From assembly GCA_012728855.1 (NCBI GenBank), contig JAAYEH010000471.1, forward strand, positions 40,779-104,778: a stretch of DNA of 64,000 nt. The letters are read 5' to 3'. Origin of the DNA: Rhodopirellula sp. GTDB taxonomy: Bacteria > Planctomycetota > Planctomycetia > Pirellulales > Thermoguttaceae. The position numbers were made by a program, and so were the translations under genes. The notes beneath the pieces are model-generated. The model was not told the origin of the DNA. It saw only the letters and a list, made by a program, of their open reading frames with translations, and ran no database searches. The first letter of the stretch is position 1. Each line of letters starts with the position of its first letter. This document shows, in pieces, positions 1 through 8,625 of the stretch.

Positions 1-1
1 G

Positions 2-319
2 CACCTGCTGTTGTTTACCGTGCGCTATGTCGACGTCCTGCGGCACGAGGCCCATCGGTTGCACACCGCCATGAAAATGCGCGGGTTTCAACCGCGGATG
101 AACCGTCATACGTACCGGGCATACGGCCATCTCGTCGGGATGCTTCTGGTCCGCAGCCTCGATCGTGCGGAGCGGATCGTCGCGGCGATGAAATGCCGCG
201 GCTTTCGCGGCCGATTCTACCTGCTGGACCATTTCGCCTTCTCGCCCGCGCGCGACGTGCCGTTTGCCGCCTCGTCGCTCGTGGTACTGTTGATCGCTGC
301 TTGGGTGGAGTGGTTATGA
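2..319 (+). CDS. ECF transporter transmembrane (T) component, CbiQ-like, 3' part
   Basis: The gene enters from the left edge; the open frame is already running at base 2. The visible 105 residues have the CbiQ/EcfT C-terminal features: paired Ala-Met-Lys-x-Arg-Gly-Phe elements (MKMRGF and MKCRGF, cytoplasmic coupling helices that contact the ATPase in this family) and a final hydrophobic helix ending AAWVEWL. T components form the membrane scaffold of energy-coupling-factor importers for Co2+, Ni2+ or vitamins. Its stop overlaps the next gene's start (ATGA), so the two are translationally coupled. The substrate cannot be told because the S or CbiM component lies outside the window. Confidence 0.8.
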   Translation, partial: HLLLFTVRYVDVLRHEAHRLHTAMKMRGFQPRMNRHTYRAYGHLVGMLLVRSLDRAERIVAAMKCRGFRGRFYLLDHFAFSPARDVPFAASSLVVLLIAAWVEWL

Positions 320-990
320 GCGACTGCCTGATCTGCCTGGAAAACGTCGGTTTCGCCTACGAGCCGGGTCGGCCGATCTTGGAGCGGTGCAATCTGCGTT
401 TGGATGCGGGCCAGCGGGTGGGCCTTGTCGGGGCCAACGGCAGCGGCAAGACAACACTGCTGGCGATGATCGTCGGCCTGGTGAAGCCCGACGCAGGCCG
501 CCTGGAAGTGCTCGGCAAGGTCCGCCGAAACGAAACGGAATTCCACGAGATCCGCGGCCGGGTAGGGCTGCTGTTCCAGGATGGCGACGATCAGCTTTTC
601 TGCCCGACGGTGGCCGAAGACGTGGCGTTCGGACCGATGAACCTTGGCAAGAGCCGCCGGCAAGTCCAGCGGATCGTGGCCGACACGCTCGCCTCGCTCG
701 GTTTAGAGGGCTACGAAGAGCGGATTACCTACAAGCTTTCCGGCGGCGAGAAGCGACTGGTGTCGCTGGCAACCGTCTTGGCAATGGAACCCGAAGTGCT
801 GCTCTTGGACGAGCCGACGGCCGGATTGGACGAGGAGGCCGCCGAACGAGTGACCGAGATCCTCCTCGATCTTCCCCAGGCGATGCTGATCGTCTCGCAC
901 GATCGACCGTTTCTCGCTCGTCTGGCGACCAGGACTCTCCGGCTGACGGGCGGTGCCCTGGAACCCATAGACTTGGGCTGCCTCTGGTAA
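316..990 (+). CDS. cbiO: ECF transporter ATP-binding protein, CbiO/EcfA-like
   Basis: This 224-residue ABC ATPase should energise the CbiQ-like protein encoded just upstream. The start at 316 overlaps the preceding stop as ATGA; a longer in-frame extension upstream is only a shadow of cbiQ. Visible motifs are Walker A GANGSGKTT (about residues 36-44), a Q-loop LLFQDGDDQLF typical of the CbiO group, signature LSGGEKR, Walker B VLLLDEPTAGLD and the switch histidine in SHD. It is slightly shorter than typical CbiO and lacks a long C-terminal extension. Cobalt, nickel or vitamin uptake are all possible. Confidence 0.9.
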   Translation: MSDCLICLENVGFAYEPGRPILERCNLRLDAGQRVGLVGANGSGKTTLLAMIVGLVKPDAGRLEVLGKVRRNETEFHEIRGRVGLLFQDGDDQLFCPTVAEDVAFGPMNLGKSRRQVQRIVADTLASLGLEGYEERITYKLSGGEKRLVSLATVLAMEPEVLLLDEPTAGLDEEAAERVTEILLDLPQAMLIVSHDRPFLARLATRTLRLTGGALEPIDLGCLW

Positions 991-1078
991 ACGCGTGCGG
1001 CACCCCTGCTTGACAGGCCCTCCCGATCCGAGTATCCCAGAGACTTCGCTTCGTCTTCCTTTCCATGCGGAGTCTGCC

Positions 1079-2749
1079 ATGCCGGGCGAATCGGTTTTGA
1101 CGTCGTTCGATCTGATCGTCTTTCTCGGTTTTTTTGCCGTGGTTGTCGCGGTCTCGCTCTACGCCTCGCGCCATGAGCAGACCTCGGAAGACTACTTCCT
1201 CGCCGGCCGGCGACTCACCTGGCCGCTGATCGGCTTCTCATTGATTGCATCGAACATCTCCACGGAGCACTTTGTCGGCATGGCTGGATCGGCGTTCGGC
1301 CGGGTGGGCATGGCCATCGCCAGCTACGAATGGATGGCGGCGGTCACCCTGGTCATTGTCGCCTGGTGGCTTTTGCCGAAGTTTCTCAAGGCGGGCATCT
1401 ACACCATGCCCGAGTACCTGGAGTACCGCTACGATCACGGCACACGCGCCATCATGGCCACGTATCTGATGATCGCCTATGTCATCGTGCTTCTGGCGAC
1501 GGTGCTCTACAGCGGGTCGATTGCTTTGAATGCGATTTTCGATATCCCGGGGGTTCTGGCACGGAAGTACCACCTCGCGCCCCAGGCGGCCGAGCATTAC
1601 GCGGCGGTCATCGGAATCTGGGGCATCGGGATCATCGCGGGCGCGTACACCGTCTACGGCGGTCTGAAGGCCGTCGTCTGGTCCGACTTGATCCAGGGGG
1701 CGGCGCTGTTGCTCGGCGGCGCCATGGTGGCATTCTTGGGACTGCAAATGCTCGGCGACGGGAATGTTATCGAGGGCTGGCGGAATTTCGCCGCCGCCGA
1801 AGGGGACAAGCTCCATGTCGTCCTTCCGTGGAACGATCCCGACGTGCCGTGGCTGGCGGTCTTCATCGGTGGGCTGTGGATCCCCAATCTTTTCTACTGG
1901 GGGTTGAACCAGTTCATTACGCAACGGACGTTGGGCGCCAGGAGTCTGGCCGAAGGGCAAAAGGGGATCCTCTTCGCCGCCGCGATAAAACTGCTGATTC
2001 CCTTTATCATCGTGATCCCGGGGATCATGGCCTTCCAGCTTTTCGGTCCGCAAATCGAGGCATTGGGCGGCAATGTGGGCGACAAAGCCTATCCGTACAT
2101 GATCAGTCGCATCCTGCCCCCTCAGTTGCGCGGCATCATGTTCGCGGCGCTGTGCGGCGCCGTGATGAGCACGTTCAACTCCGGACTGAATTCGGCGTCG
2201 ACCATCTTCACGATCGACATCTACCGGCGCTACCTCCGCCCCCAGGCAAGCCCACGCCACGAGGTCACGGTCGGCCGGATCTCCACCGGTGTGATCGTGG
2301 TCGTCTCCTGCCTTTGGGCGCCGGTGATTTCGAAGTTCGAGGGCGTGTTCAAATACATCCAGGAAATCTGGGGGTTCATCACGCCGGGGATCGTGGCGGC
2401 CTTTCTCGTCGGCCTGGTCGTCAAGAAGGCGCCGCCCTCGGCTGCCAAGAGGGCCATGTTGCTGGGTCTTCCACTCTACGGATTCTGCCGCTTCGGGGGA
2501 AACCTCTGGCCGGCGGAGAGCGTGCCCGCCTGGCTCGCTGCCTTTCACGGCTGGGCTTTCCTGCACCACATGGGATTGGTTTTCCTGGCCCTGGTAGCCT
2601 ACATGTTGCTGGTGACCTGGCGGGATCCGCTTGAGAAACCGGCTGAGATGCCGGTATCGAAGGTCGACGTCGCCGTACACCCGCAGGTCTATCTGCTGGG
2701 CTCTTTGATCATTGCCGCCACGACGGCACTGTACCTCCTCTTCTGGTGA
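1079..2749 (+). CDS. Sodium:solute symporter family protein (SSS/SLC5)
   Basis: A 556-residue integral membrane protein with many hydrophobic helices that matches the SSS family. The N-terminal helix is followed by SEDYFLAGRRLTWPLIG, the hallmark of this family, and by SNISTEHFVGMAG and a YTVYGGLKAVVWSDLIQ segment near residues 190-210. Homologues import sugars, amino acids or carboxylates with Na+. I chose the ATG at 1079 because a GGAG lies just upstream and the first helix begins there; an upstream in-frame codon at 995 would add 28 residues of non-membrane sequence. Given the surrounding saccharide-degradation genes a sugar substrate is likely, but this is inference. Confidence 0.88.
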   Translation: MPGESVLTSFDLIVFLGFFAVVVAVSLYASRHEQTSEDYFLAGRRLTWPLIGFSLIASNISTEHFVGMAGSAFGRVGMAIASYEWMAAVTLVIVAWWLLPKFLKAGIYTMPEYLEYRYDHGTRAIMATYLMIAYVIVLLATVLYSGSIALNAIFDIPGVLARKYHLAPQAAEHYAAVIGIWGIGIIAGAYTVYGGLKAVVWSDLIQGAALLLGGAMVAFLGLQMLGDGNVIEGWRNFAAAEGDKLHVVLPWNDPDVPWLAVFIGGLWIPNLFYWGLNQFITQRTLGARSLAEGQKGILFAAAIKLLIPFIIVIPGIMAFQLFGPQIEALGGNVGDKAYPYMISRILPPQLRGIMFAALCGAVMSTFNSGLNSASTIFTIDIYRRYLRPQASPRHEVTVGRISTGVIVVVSCLWAPVISKFEGVFKYIQEIWGFITPGIVAAFLVGLVVKKAPPSAAKRAMLLGLPLYGFCRFGGNLWPAESVPAWLAAFHGWAFLHHMGLVFLALVAYMLLVTWRDPLEKPAEMPVSKVDVAVHPQVYLLGSLIIAATTALYLLFW

Positions 2750-2762
2750 TCAGACCTGAGAA

Positions 2763-2856
2763 GGGGTCGGGAGTCTTTTTTTCGTGTCGGCCGGGCAACG
2801 GTTTTGCGTGTGGACAGACGTTCTTCCGGCCGACACGAAAAAAGACTCCCGACCCC
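2763..2856. repeat. Long inverted repeat between convergent genes (family A)
   Basis: Arms at 2763-2794 and 2826-2856 are complementary except for one extra T in the left T-run, around a loop of about 31 nt. Each arm reads GGGGTCGGGAGTC, then a T-run, then CGTGTCGGCCGG. The element sits between the ends of the symporter and the phosphatase gene, so its hairpin could terminate both. A close relative lies at 29198-29288 and a half copy at about 20050-20079. Confidence 0.85.
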
Positions 2857-2903
2857 CTCGGTCCCGCCGCCGGCAAGTACGACAGTTATTCTTCCGCCGA
2901 TCC

Positions 2904-3701
2904 TTAGCCGCGGACGATCGCCAGTACCTCATCGAGTATCGGGCCGTTGGTGGCGATCCCTTGTCCCGAGTGCGTCGTGGGACGTCCGTGCCAGTCGGTA
3001 AAGGTTCCTCCGGCTTCCTGGATTACCGGTAGAATGGCGGCGGCGTCCCAGATCTGCATGATGGGATCGACCATCAGTTCCGCGCGGCCCGTGGCTACCA
3101 TCAAGTACCCGAAGCAATCGCCCCAGGTGCGCGTCAGCCGGCAAGCCGTCTGCAGGCGATCATAGGCCTCGCGGCGGCCGATCTCCTCGAAGCTGGCCAC
3201 TTCGCTGGTCACAAAGCACGATTCGGCGAGTTGCAGTCGCTCGGAGACGCGGGCAAGCCGCGGCGGATCGTCCCCGGCCACGTACCAAGCGCCTTCACCG
3301 ATTGCCGCGTAGACGCACTCATCCGTCGCCGGGATCAGGATCACGCCCGCGACGCTCTCGCCGTCGCGCTGCAGTCCGACGAGCGTCCCGTAGAGCGGTA
3401 CTCCGTGGATGAACGACTTGGTTCCATCGATCGGATCGAGGATCCAGCGGTAACGGTTCGAGCCCGGCCGTTCCGGAAACTCCTCTCCGAGAATGCCGTC
3501 GTCGGGAAATGCCTGGGCGATCCGCTGCCGGAGGTGTTGCTCGGCCTGGCGATCCGCAATGGTTACCGGCGAGTCATCGCCCTTACGCTCCACTTCCAGA
3601 TCGTCGCGGCGGAAATACTGCAGGGTGATCTCGCCGGCCTCGCGAGCGGCCTCAACGGCGAGGTCCAGACGTTCTTTGATGTCGGATGTTGATGGGCTCA
3701 T
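2904..3701 (-). CDS. Inositol monophosphatase family protein, probable histidinol-phosphatase (HisN-like)
   Basis: This 265-residue enzyme belongs to the Mg2+-dependent IMPase/FBPase superfamily. The metal-binding motifs are GEEF near residue 77, WILDPIDGTKSFIHG near residue 93, and the C-terminal WDAAAILPVIQEAGG. Family members hydrolyse inositol-1-phosphate, histidinol phosphate, PAP or fructose-1,6-bisphosphate. HGVPLYGTLVGL after the DPIDGTKSF motif resembles the HisN-type histidinol phosphatases, so that is the favoured role. I took the ATG at 3701 (MSPSTSDIKERL); the frame stays open for 48 more codons but that sequence is low-complexity and not family-like. It converges on the symporter across an inverted repeat. 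Confidence 0.85.
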   Translation of the reverse strand: MSPSTSDIKERLDLAVEAAREAGEITLQYFRRDDLEVERKGDDSPVTIADRQAEQHLRQRIAQAFPDDGILGEEFPERPGSNRYRWILDPIDGTKSFIHGVPLYGTLVGLQRDGESVAGVILIPATDECVYAAIGEGAWYVAGDDPPRLARVSERLQLAESCFVTSEVASFEEIGRREAYDRLQTACRLTRTWGDCFGYLMVATGRAELMVDPIMQIWDAAAILPVIQEAGGTFTDWHGRPTTHSGQGIATNGPILDEVLAIVRG

Positions 3702-3944
3702 GCCGATCAATCTATCTCGTCCAGCGACGGAAAGAAAGAGAGATGCCATCCACCCGCCGACAAGAGGGGGGCCGTGCGCTGGTTCGCCAGCCTGAAATGC
3801 GGTTGCCGTCCAATGGCCATGCGAGCAGGCTTGCACTCGGGTCAAGCTGGAAAGCCGGACGTACAGGCAGGCAAATCGAGATGACGAGCGCCCGTTGCGG
3901 CGTTAGAATGAATGATGGCATTGTGTGGACATAGAGGAGAGGCA

Positions 3945-5354
3945 ATGGCGTCCTCTGACGGCCTGGCGGCACTGAAAATCGACCGTTCGCGGCGACGGCG
4001 GCGCGTATCGCCCTGGGTGTGGATTGCGCTGTTGGGCATCCCCGCCCTTGCGGTGCTGGCGCCGCGTGCGATGCAGAATTTGGGAGTGGCAGAAGTCGCC
4101 GTGGTTCCTGCCGTTCGCGTTTCCGCCGCCACCGGCGAAGCGATCGACGGCAACCCCGATCTCACCGCCGCCGGCTATGTCGTCGCCGACAGGCAATCGG
4201 TGTTGGCCGCCAAGTTCACCGGACGCCTCCTCCGGCTGAACGTGGCCGAAGCGCAGTCGGTCAAAAAGGGCGATCTGGTTGCCGAACTCGATCACAACGA
4301 ACTCGATGCCACGATTGCCCAGGCCGAGGCAAAAGCGGCCCAAGCCGCCGCGGATGTCGAGCGATTGGCAAGCCTCGTTCTCCAAGCGGAAGCCGAGCTT
4401 GCCGCCGCGAGAATCCCGGTCGCGACGCTGGATGCCGAGAACGAGCAGTACAAAATCCTGCTGGCCGATGCCCGTCGCCGGCTCGATCGCGACGAGAAGT
4501 TGTCCGAACGCAATGCAATCGGCTTCTCCGAAGTCGACGACCGCCGCACGGAAGTTCTTTCCACGGAAGCAAAGATCGCTTGGACGCAGCATCGCAAGCT
4601 GGAAGCCGAACAACGAATTCGCGTCGCCGAGACTCAGGTCGCCGCCGCCCGCGCCGCGGTCGCCGCCGCGGAAGCAGGCCGGCAATCTGCCGCGGCGAGC
4701 GTCAAAGTGCTGGAAACCCAGCGAGAGGAATCCTTCATCCGCGCTCCCTTCGATGGCGTGGTGACCGAGAAGGCCGCCGAGGTCGGTGAGATCATCGCGC
4801 CGATCAGCATCGGCGGTTCGATGGCGCGAGGCTCCATCGTGACGATCGCCGATTGGGACTCGCTGCAAGCCGAGGTGGACGTGGCCGAAGCGCAGCTCGG
4901 GCGAGTCAAGCCGGGCCAGCGGGCAGCGATCACCGTCGATGCGATCCCGGACCGAATCTTCCCCGGCAAGGTTCGCCGCATCCTCCCCCGCGCCGATCGC
5001 AGCAAAGCGACCGTGAAAGTGCGAGTCGATTATCTCGCGCGCGACGAGGAGGCGATCCTGCCGGAAATGGGCGTTCGCGTCCGGTTTCTCGCGGACGATG
5101 CGCCCCCGGGCATGGAAAGCGGCGCTGTCCGGGACAAAATCGTCGTACCCAAAGAAGCCGTCCAATCCGGCGGGCGGGGCGATTATGTCTGGGTGGTCAG
5201 CGACGACGTGGCACGCAGGCAAGTGGTCGCTGTCGGCGCGAATTCCGGCGCGCGGATTGAGATCACCAGCGGGCTGAACGTGGGCGATAAGGTGGTGGTG
5301 CGCGGCGCGCAGCGGCTCAACGGAGACAATACCGCGGTGCGATTGACGGAGTAG
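3945..5354 (+). CDS. Membrane fusion protein of an ABC exporter (HlyD/MacA-like)
   Basis: A 469-residue periplasmic adaptor. A basic stretch (RSRRRRR) is followed by one membrane helix (about residues 22-40), a lipoyl-like half motif, a long Ala/Glu-rich coiled coil (about 115-270) and the second lipoyl half with IRAPFDGVVTEK, then a beta-barrel domain. This is the HlyD/MacA architecture that links an inner-membrane ABC transporter to the envelope. ATG 3945 is preceded by GAGGAG; two earlier ATGs at 3912 and 3915 lack that site. The ATPase and two permeases follow directly, giving one operon. The exported substrate is unknown. Confidence 0.88.
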   Translation: MASSDGLAALKIDRSRRRRRVSPWVWIALLGIPALAVLAPRAMQNLGVAEVAVVPAVRVSAATGEAIDGNPDLTAAGYVVADRQSVLAAKFTGRLLRLNVAEAQSVKKGDLVAELDHNELDATIAQAEAKAAQAAADVERLASLVLQAEAELAAARIPVATLDAENEQYKILLADARRRLDRDEKLSERNAIGFSEVDDRRTEVLSTEAKIAWTQHRKLEAEQRIRVAETQVAAARAAVAAAEAGRQSAAASVKVLETQREESFIRAPFDGVVTEKAAEVGEIIAPISIGGSMARGSIVTIADWDSLQAEVDVAEAQLGRVKPGQRAAITVDAIPDRIFPGKVRRILPRADRSKATVKVRVDYLARDEEAILPEMGVRVRFLADDAPPGMESGAVRDKIVVPKEAVQSGGRGDYVWVVSDDVARRQVVAVGANSGARIEITSGLNVGDKVVVRGAQRLNGDNTAVRLTE

Positions 5355-5355
5355 C

Positions 5356-5436
5356 GCGCATGAAACCTGAACCCCTCCCAGTACGTCAGGCTTTTCAGCC
5401 TGACTTTGCCGGAGCAATGCGCGTGAAACCTCAACC
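5356..5436 (+). repeat. REP-like palindrome inserted at the ATPase gene start, with flanking duplication
   Basis: GTCAGGCTTTTCAGCCTGAC at 5385-5404 is a palindrome with 8-bp arms. It is flanked by two near-identical 18-mers, GCGCATGAAACCTGAACC (5356-5373) and GCGCGTGAAACCTCAACC (5419-5436), which match at 16 of 18 positions. The same palindrome core recurs at 48501-48520. The layout looks like an insertion that duplicated the original translation start of the downstream ABC ATPase gene. If translated from 5360 the palindrome would read VRQAFQPD. Confidence 0.75.
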
Positions 5437-6130
5437 GATCATTGAGTTTCGCTGCGTCAGCAAAACCTATCACAAGGGCGGCAGCGATATTCATCCGTTG
5501 GACGAACTCAGCCTGACAATCGACCAAGGCGATTTTGTCGCGCTGATGGGGCCGTCCGGTTCGGGCAAGACCACGCTGCTGAACCTTCTTGGCGGCCTCG
5601 ATACGCCGAGCGCAGGAGAAGTCGTCGTCTGCGGCCAGAATCTTGAGGATCTCAGTTCCCGCGAGTTGGCGCGTTGGCGCTGCGATCATGTCGCGTACGT
5701 TTTCCAAGCCTACAACTTACTGCCGGTGCTCACCGCGTATCAGAACGTCGAACTGCCACTGACACTCTTGCCACTTAGCCGCCGCGAGAGACGCGAGCAC
5801 ACGGTCAAGGCGCTGGAAATCGTCGGCCTCGCGGATCGGATGCACCATCGGCCCGACGAGCTTTCCGGCGGCCAGGAGCAACGTGTGGCCATCGCCCGCG
5901 CCCTGGCGACAGACCCCCGCATTCTGCTGGCCGACGAGCCGACTGGCGATTTGGATGCGCATTCGGCGGAGGAAATCATGGAGTTGCTCGTCGCCCTCAA
6001 CCGCGACTACGGCAAGACCATCATCGTCGTCACCCACGACCCCAAGGTCGCGCACCGGGCGCACCGCGAATTGCACCTCGACAAAGGCGTGTTGACCAAA
6101 GACGTGGACGTCACGTACGGGCGGACCTGA
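5417..6130 (+). CDS. ABC transporter ATP-binding protein, MacB/LolD-like
   Basis: A 237-residue ATPase of the LolD/MacB/FtsE class. Walker A is GPSGSGKTTLLNLLGGLD, the signature is LSGGQEQRVAIARAL (one residue different from the usual LSGGQQQR), Walker B is ILLADEPTGDLD and the switch is VVTHD. The preferred start is ATG 5417 with GGAG just upstream. An alternative ATG at 5360 would add 19 residues that include the translated palindrome repeat. The stop overlaps the ATG of the first permease by one base (TGATG). It should power the two FtsX-type permeases for MacAB-like export or lipoprotein release. Confidence 0.88.
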   Translation: MRVKPQPIIEFRCVSKTYHKGGSDIHPLDELSLTIDQGDFVALMGPSGSGKTTLLNLLGGLDTPSAGEVVVCGQNLEDLSSRELARWRCDHVAYVFQAYNLLPVLTAYQNVELPLTLLPLSRRERREHTVKALEIVGLADRMHHRPDELSGGQEQRVAIARALATDPRILLADEPTGDLDAHSAEEIMELLVALNRDYGKTIIVVTHDPKVAHRAHRELHLDKGVLTKDVDVTYGRT

Positions 6131-7302
6131 TGCGACTCTTGTTTTTCAATCTGCTCCGCAAGCCGCTCCGAACGGGGCTGACCGTGTTCGGGGTCGGTGT
6201 TGCGCTGTTGCTCTTCTGCTTTCTCGAAACCGTACTGGTGGCGTTCAACGTTGGCGTGACCATGTCCGACGCCTCGCGGCTGGTCGTGCAGCACAAGGAA
6301 TCGATCGTCTTTCAGTTGCCCATGTCGTACCGTTCGCGGATAGAGCAAGTCGAGGGCGTCACCGGCGTGGCCGGGGCCTCGTGGTTCGGCGCCCTTTCGC
6401 AGGAGCCCGCTTCCAACGGCGCCACACGGGAGGAGTTTTTCGCCCAGTTCGCCACAGATATCGAACGCTACCTCGCGATCTATCCGGAACTGACGATCCC
6501 GGTGGAGCAGCGCCGCAACCTGCTCGGCGATCAGATGGGCTGTCTGCTGGGGGCGAAGATCGCCGAGCGACTTGGAAAAAAGGTCGGCGACCGGCTCGTG
6601 TTGCGGAGCACGATCTGGACGCAGAAAAACGGCTCGCCGATTTGGGAGTTCAACGTCCGCGCGATCTACACGACCGACTCGCCTACGTTCGACCAGACAA
6701 TCATGCTTTTTCCCTGGAAGCGGTTCGACGAAGCGCGGCAGTTCGGCGGAGGATCCGCGGGGCTGTACCTCGCCAAAGTCGCCGACGCGAACCGCTCGGC
6801 TGCCATCGCAGCCCGCATCGACGCGCTTTTCGAAAACAGTCCCCACGAAACGCGCACGATGACCGAAAAGGCGTTCAACCTCCAGTTCGTCGGCATGATG
6901 GGCAGTTTTCAGTTGCTGCTCCGCTCGATCGGCAGCGCCATCGTGCTGACGATGCTCCTGGTCTCGGCCAATACGATGATGATGAGCGCCCGCGAGCGCA
7001 CGCGCGAGATGGGCATTCTCAAAGCCATCGGCTTCAGCGACGGGCACGTCTTCCTGCTCTTGATCGGCGAAGCGCTGACCATTTCGCTCTTCGGAGCGCT
7101 GGCGGGGATCGGCCCGGCGTGGCTGGTCGCCAATGTCCTGCACTTCAATCCCAAGCCGGATTTCTTCCCTGTTTTCTACCTGCCGAACGAGTCGATGTTG
7201 GCCGCGGCCGGCCTGGCGGCGCTGACGGGTTTCGCCAGCGGCATCGTGCCGGCGGTCGCCGGCATGCGGCTGAAGGCCACGGAGGCGCTGCGAAGCGTGT
7301 GA
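6130..7302 (+). CDS. ABC transporter permease, FtsX/MacB fold (first of pair)
   Basis: This 390-residue permease has one N-terminal membrane helix (about residues 15-37), a periplasmic domain of about 230 residues (MacB-PCD-like), then three C-terminal helices in the FtsX domain. The RERTREMGILKAIGFSDGHVF segment after the second helix is the usual coupling region of FtsX-like permeases. It starts one base inside the ATPase stop codon and ends three bases before the second permease. Two similar-length permeases suggest a heterodimeric membrane part. Confidence 0.87.
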   Translation: MRLLFFNLLRKPLRTGLTVFGVGVALLLFCFLETVLVAFNVGVTMSDASRLVVQHKESIVFQLPMSYRSRIEQVEGVTGVAGASWFGALSQEPASNGATREEFFAQFATDIERYLAIYPELTIPVEQRRNLLGDQMGCLLGAKIAERLGKKVGDRLVLRSTIWTQKNGSPIWEFNVRAIYTTDSPTFDQTIMLFPWKRFDEARQFGGGSAGLYLAKVADANRSAAIAARIDALFENSPHETRTMTEKAFNLQFVGMMGSFQLLLRSIGSAIVLTMLLVSANTMMMSARERTREMGILKAIGFSDGHVFLLLIGEALTISLFGALAGIGPAWLVANVLHFNPKPDFFPVFYLPNESMLAAAGLAALTGFASGIVPAVAGMRLKATEALRSV

Positions 7303-7304
7303 CG

Positions 7305-8477
7305 ATGGGGATCCCGCTGGTCTACAGCCTCCGCAGCATCGCCGTTCGCAAAGGCTCCTCCGCCATGGCCGTCGGCGGCATCGCGCTGGTCGTCGTGGTC
7401 TTCGTGACGCTGCTCTCGTTGGCCGCCGGCTTCCGGCGGGTGGTGGAGACCTCGGGCAGTCCTCGCAACGTGATTGTCCTTCGCAAGGGGGCCGACGCGG
7501 AGTTGCAGAGCCAGGTGCTTCGCGAGGCGGCGCGGATCATCGGCGAGCTGCCGCTGGTTGCTGAGGAGAACGGTCGGAAACTGGCGGTTTGCGAAAGCGT
7601 GCTGATTCTCGCCCGGCCCAAGCAGGGCGGCGGAGAGACGAACGTCACGATCCGCGGCACCCAGTCGCACGCTCGCGACGTGCATACGGAGGTGCGTCTG
7701 ACACGAGGCCGCTGGTTCACTCCCGGGTCGAGCGAAGCGGTGCTCGGAGTCGGCCTGGCGCGGCGACTTCAGGACATGGGCCTCGGTCGCACTCTGACGG
7801 TCGGCCGCAACTCGTGGCACATTGTCGGGTTGTTCGAGGCGGACGGCAGCGCGCTGGAGTCAGAATTGTGGATGGACGGCGACCTGCTGCAGACCGCCTT
7901 TCGCCGCGGCGGCATCTTCCAGTCCGTGTTGTTCCGCGCCGCCGGCAGCGCGCGGGAGTCGGCTTCGCAGTTCAACAAGCTGGCCGAGAGCGACCTGCGC
8001 CTCCGCTCCGTGCAAGCCACGACCGAGAAGGAATACTACAAGAAGCAGGCGAAGCTGATGGCCGACCTGATCACCATTCTCGGCGGCATCCTCACGGGCA
8101 TCATGTCCGTTGGGGCGATCGCCGGAGCGATGAACACGATGTACGCGGGCGTGAGCCAGCGCAAGCGCGAGATCGGTTGCCTGCTAGCGATGGGCTTTAC
8201 GCCCGAAGCCGTCTGGCTGGCGTTCATGGTGGAATCACTCACGCTCGCCGCGGTCGGCGCGATCTTGGGCTGCGCGGTGTCGTTGGTCTTCAACGGCATG
8301 AAGACGGGTATGACGAACTGGGCGACGTTCTCCGAGACGGCCTTTGAGTTTCTCGTCACACCGGGAATTCTCGCGACCGCCTCGATGCTCTCGCTGCTGA
8401 TGGGCTTCGTCGGCGGCGTGTTGCCTGCGTTTCGCGCGGCGCGGATGAAAGTGGTCGACGCGCTGCGGCGGGCGTGA
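7305..8477 (+). CDS. ABC transporter permease, FtsX/MacB fold (second of pair)
   Basis: Also 390 residues, with the same topology: an N-terminal helix (AVGGIALVVVVFVTLLSLAAG), a periplasmic domain and three C-terminal helices with KREIGCLLAMGFTPEAVWLAF as the FtsX coupling segment. ATG 7305 is chosen; a GTG at 7299 overlapping the previous stop (GTGA) is an equally possible start. It ends the four-gene export operon that begins at 3945. A stem-loop candidate (CCCAGAG/CTCTGGG, 8539-8553) lies downstream but has no T-run. Confidence 0.87.
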   Translation: MGIPLVYSLRSIAVRKGSSAMAVGGIALVVVVFVTLLSLAAGFRRVVETSGSPRNVIVLRKGADAELQSQVLREAARIIGELPLVAEENGRKLAVCESVLILARPKQGGGETNVTIRGTQSHARDVHTEVRLTRGRWFTPGSSEAVLGVGLARRLQDMGLGRTLTVGRNSWHIVGLFEADGSALESELWMDGDLLQTAFRRGGIFQSVLFRAAGSARESASQFNKLAESDLRLRSVQATTEKEYYKKQAKLMADLITILGGILTGIMSVGAIAGAMNTMYAGVSQRKREIGCLLAMGFTPEAVWLAFMVESLTLAAVGAILGCAVSLVFNGMKTGMTNWATFSETAFEFLVTPGILATASMLSLLMGFVGGVLPAFRAARMKVVDALRRA

Positions 8478-8625
8478 ATGACCCGGCACAAAACGATGGA
8501 TCCCGTGCGTCGATTCTCCCGGGATCGCGTTTCGTTGACCCAGAGCCTCTGGGCACGGATACTGGGGCAAGTTTCGGTTGCCGGGAACCCGTCCACAGAC
8601 CACAAGACTCGCCGGAGGTGTAGTC

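Noticed and set aside
5360..5416. ATG 5360 as the start of the first ABC ATPase
   Set aside because: The added residues are the translated palindromic repeat; ATG 5417 has a ribosome site and gives the family's usual N-terminus.
8539..8553. CCCAGAG/CTCTGGG hairpin after the exporter operon as a terminator
   Set aside because: There is no T-run and the loop is one base, so rho-independent termination is not supported.
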